In this document: positions 54,628-55,406 of the stretch, in pieces | How positions within the stretch are numbered: the first letter of the stretch is position 1 | How the letters are laid out: every line of letters starts with the position of its first letter | Assembly: GCF_023115445.1 (NCBI RefSeq) | Contig: NZ_JALDUI010000016.1 | Span: 1 to 55,406, forward strand | Reading direction: 5' to 3' | From: Streptococcus sp. oral taxon 431 | Lineage (GTDB): Bacteria > Bacillota > Bacilli > Lactobacillales > Streptococcaceae | Length of the DNA stretch: 55,406 nt | The notes under the pieces: model-generated | What the model saw: the letters and a program-made list of their open reading frames with translations, nothing else | The model's database searches: none | What the model was told of the DNA's origin: nothing | Position numbers and translations under genes: made by a program

Positions 54628-54656
54628 TTGCTTTTGTCTACTTGGAGTAGTATACT
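54628..54656 (+). promoter_or_regulatory. Promoter of dps with palindromic operator candidate
   Basis: TTGCTT (54628-54633), a 17-nt spacer and TATACT (54651-54656). The spacer holds CTACT-TGG-AGTAG (54638-54650), a perfect 5-bp inverted repeat ending at the -10. A repressor bound there would block polymerase. The regulator is not identified. Confidence 0.6.
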
Positions 54657-54709
54657 GAGGTAGTAATCAATAAATATGGTTACAAAAATAATTTTACGAG
54701 GTGAGAAAA

Positions 54710-55228
54710 ATGGTTGAATTGAAAAAAGATGCTTTAAAAGACGTAACAACATTATCTAAATCAGCTCCTGAAGCGCTAGTAAATACAAAGGAAGTTTTGA
54801 ATCAATCAGTAGCAGACTTGTATGTAGCACATATCGCTCTTCATCAAGTACACTGGTACATGCGTGGACGTGGATTCATGGTATGGCATCCTAAGATGGA
54901 TGAATATATGGATAGCCTTGATGGTTACCTTGATGAAATCAGCGAACGCTTGATTACACTTGGTGGCAAACCATACTCTACTTTGACAGAATTCCTTCAA
55001 CACAGTGAAATCGAAGAAGAAGTTGGAGAGTTCCGTAACGTAGAAGAAAGCTTGGAACGTGTCCTTGAGATTTATCGTTACCTTATCACTCTTTTCCAAA
55101 AAGCCTTGGATGTAACAGATGAAGAAGGTGATGATGTAACAAACGACATCTTCGTTGGTGCTAAGGCAGATCTTGAAAAAACTGTCTGGATGCTTGCAGC
55201 AGAATTGGGACAAGCACCTGGTTTGTAA
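54710..55228 (+). CDS. dps: Dps/Dpr ferritin-like iron-binding protein
   Basis: A 172-residue four-helix bundle. The intersubunit ferroxidase site is visible: [37 protein letters not shown], with its His and Asp/Glu ligands near residues 47-78. The acidic C-terminal helix fits streptococcal Dpr. These dodecamers oxidise and store iron using peroxide and protect hydrogen-peroxide-producing streptococci. ATG 54710 follows GAGGTG; the GTG at 54701 is part of that site. Single gene with its own promoter. Confidence 0.95.
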   Translation: MVELKKDALKDVTTLSKSAPEALVNTKEVLNQSVADLYVAHIALHQVHWYMRGRGFMVWHPKMDEYMDSLDGYLDEISERLITLGGKPYSTLTEFLQHSEIEEEVGEFRNVEESLERVLEIYRYLITLFQKALDVTDEEGDDVTNDIFVGAKADLEKTVWMLAAELGQAPGL

Positions 55229-55247
55229 GATACTCTATTTTGTCAAA

Positions 55248-55313
55248 AATCCGTAGAAAGTTTCTACGGATTCAGAACGAAGACAAACGTCATTTTTGGT
55301 GTTTGTCTTTTTC
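55248..55313 (+). terminator. Double hairpin after dps
   Basis: AATCCGTAGAAA faces TTCTACGGATT (55248-55272), without a T-run, followed by AAGACAAAC/GTTTGTCTT (55280-55309) with TTTTT. The second is the better terminator. No gene follows to the end of the window. Confidence 0.75.
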
Positions 55314-55406
55314 TGTTTTCAAAAATATGTTGTCTCATCATCTGATATTCCATTCAAAAATCGAATTTAGAACAAAATAAAAAGGGATATTCTCTATCCA
55401 CTTCAC

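Overview
The window looks like chromosome from a Mitis-group Streptococcus (S. mitis/oralis/pneumoniae relatives). The signs are low GC, three BOX repeats built from the boxA/boxB/boxC modules known from pneumococcus, one tRNA-Thr, many extended -10 promoters (TG-N-TATAAT type), U-tailed hairpin terminators, and streptococcal gene sets such as rpoE delta/pyrG, ypmB-aspC-asnS and pepV. No species call is made from sequence alone.

Layout. 1-3.4 kb: three-gene ABC-2 exporter operon with a CcpA cre-like site in its promoter, then a GNAT acetyltransferase. 3.4-4.9 kb: tRNA-Thr(CGT), a strong hairpin that may end a small RNA, a BOX element, a decayed IS30/IS110 chimera, and a CodY box plus single-aptamer glycine riboswitch ahead of a sodium:amino-acid symporter (4.9-6.2 kb). 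6.5-10.5 kb: MFS transporter, an AhpD-like/acyl-CoA-dehydrogenase-like gene pair, and a TDT-family transporter. 10.6-13.4 kb, minus strand: an XRE repressor leading an operon of tandemly duplicated DUF3278-like membrane proteins and a second small membrane family, with two matching operator palindromes around the promoter. 13.6-15.5 kb: phosphoesterase, a terminator-like repeat, and an amino-acid-binding lipoprotein gene with a stop codon in its signal peptide. 15.7-24 kb: nitroreductase, pepV, UDG-like protein, rhodanese, brnQ, DUF1307-like lipoprotein, M42 peptidase, HIT protein, L,D-carboxypeptidase. 23.1-26.9 kb: T-box, pheS, pheT. 27-28 kb: frameshifted alpha/beta hydrolase and a 16-codon ORF with a good ribosome site. 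28.3-30.4 kb: NatAB-like ABC exporter. 30.6-35.5 kb: rpoE, pyrG with a GGGC-start attenuator, YtxK-like methyltransferase, ackA. 35.5-44.2 kb: birA, O-antigen-ligase-like protein, FMN reductase, ypmB-like/aspC/asnS, MFS, queH. 44.4-46.4 kb: AT-rich methyltransferase plus Rgg-like regulator between imperfect direct repeats. 46.4-55.4 kb: DUF402, recX, phosphotransferase, rlmD, tpiA, a heterodimeric ABC exporter, and Dps.

How it fits together. Most genes are housekeeping: translation (pheST, asnS, tRNA, rlmD, queH), amino acid and peptide use (pepV, M42 peptidase, brnQ, symporter, aspC), carbon and energy (tpiA, ackA), and CTP supply (pyrG). Several carry readable nutrient control: CodY boxes, a glycine riboswitch, a T-box, a CTP-type attenuator and cre sites.

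The best candidates for something little described are the self-regulated DUF3278 cassette, the Rgg/methyltransferase module with an opposing orphan promoter, and a set of predicted leaderless genes (33256, 38703, 48664, and 48608 on the minus strand) whose start codon falls 7 nt after an extended -10 box. Decay is visible at four loci: the IS chimera, the binding protein, the hydrolase, and one truncated DUF3278 copy.
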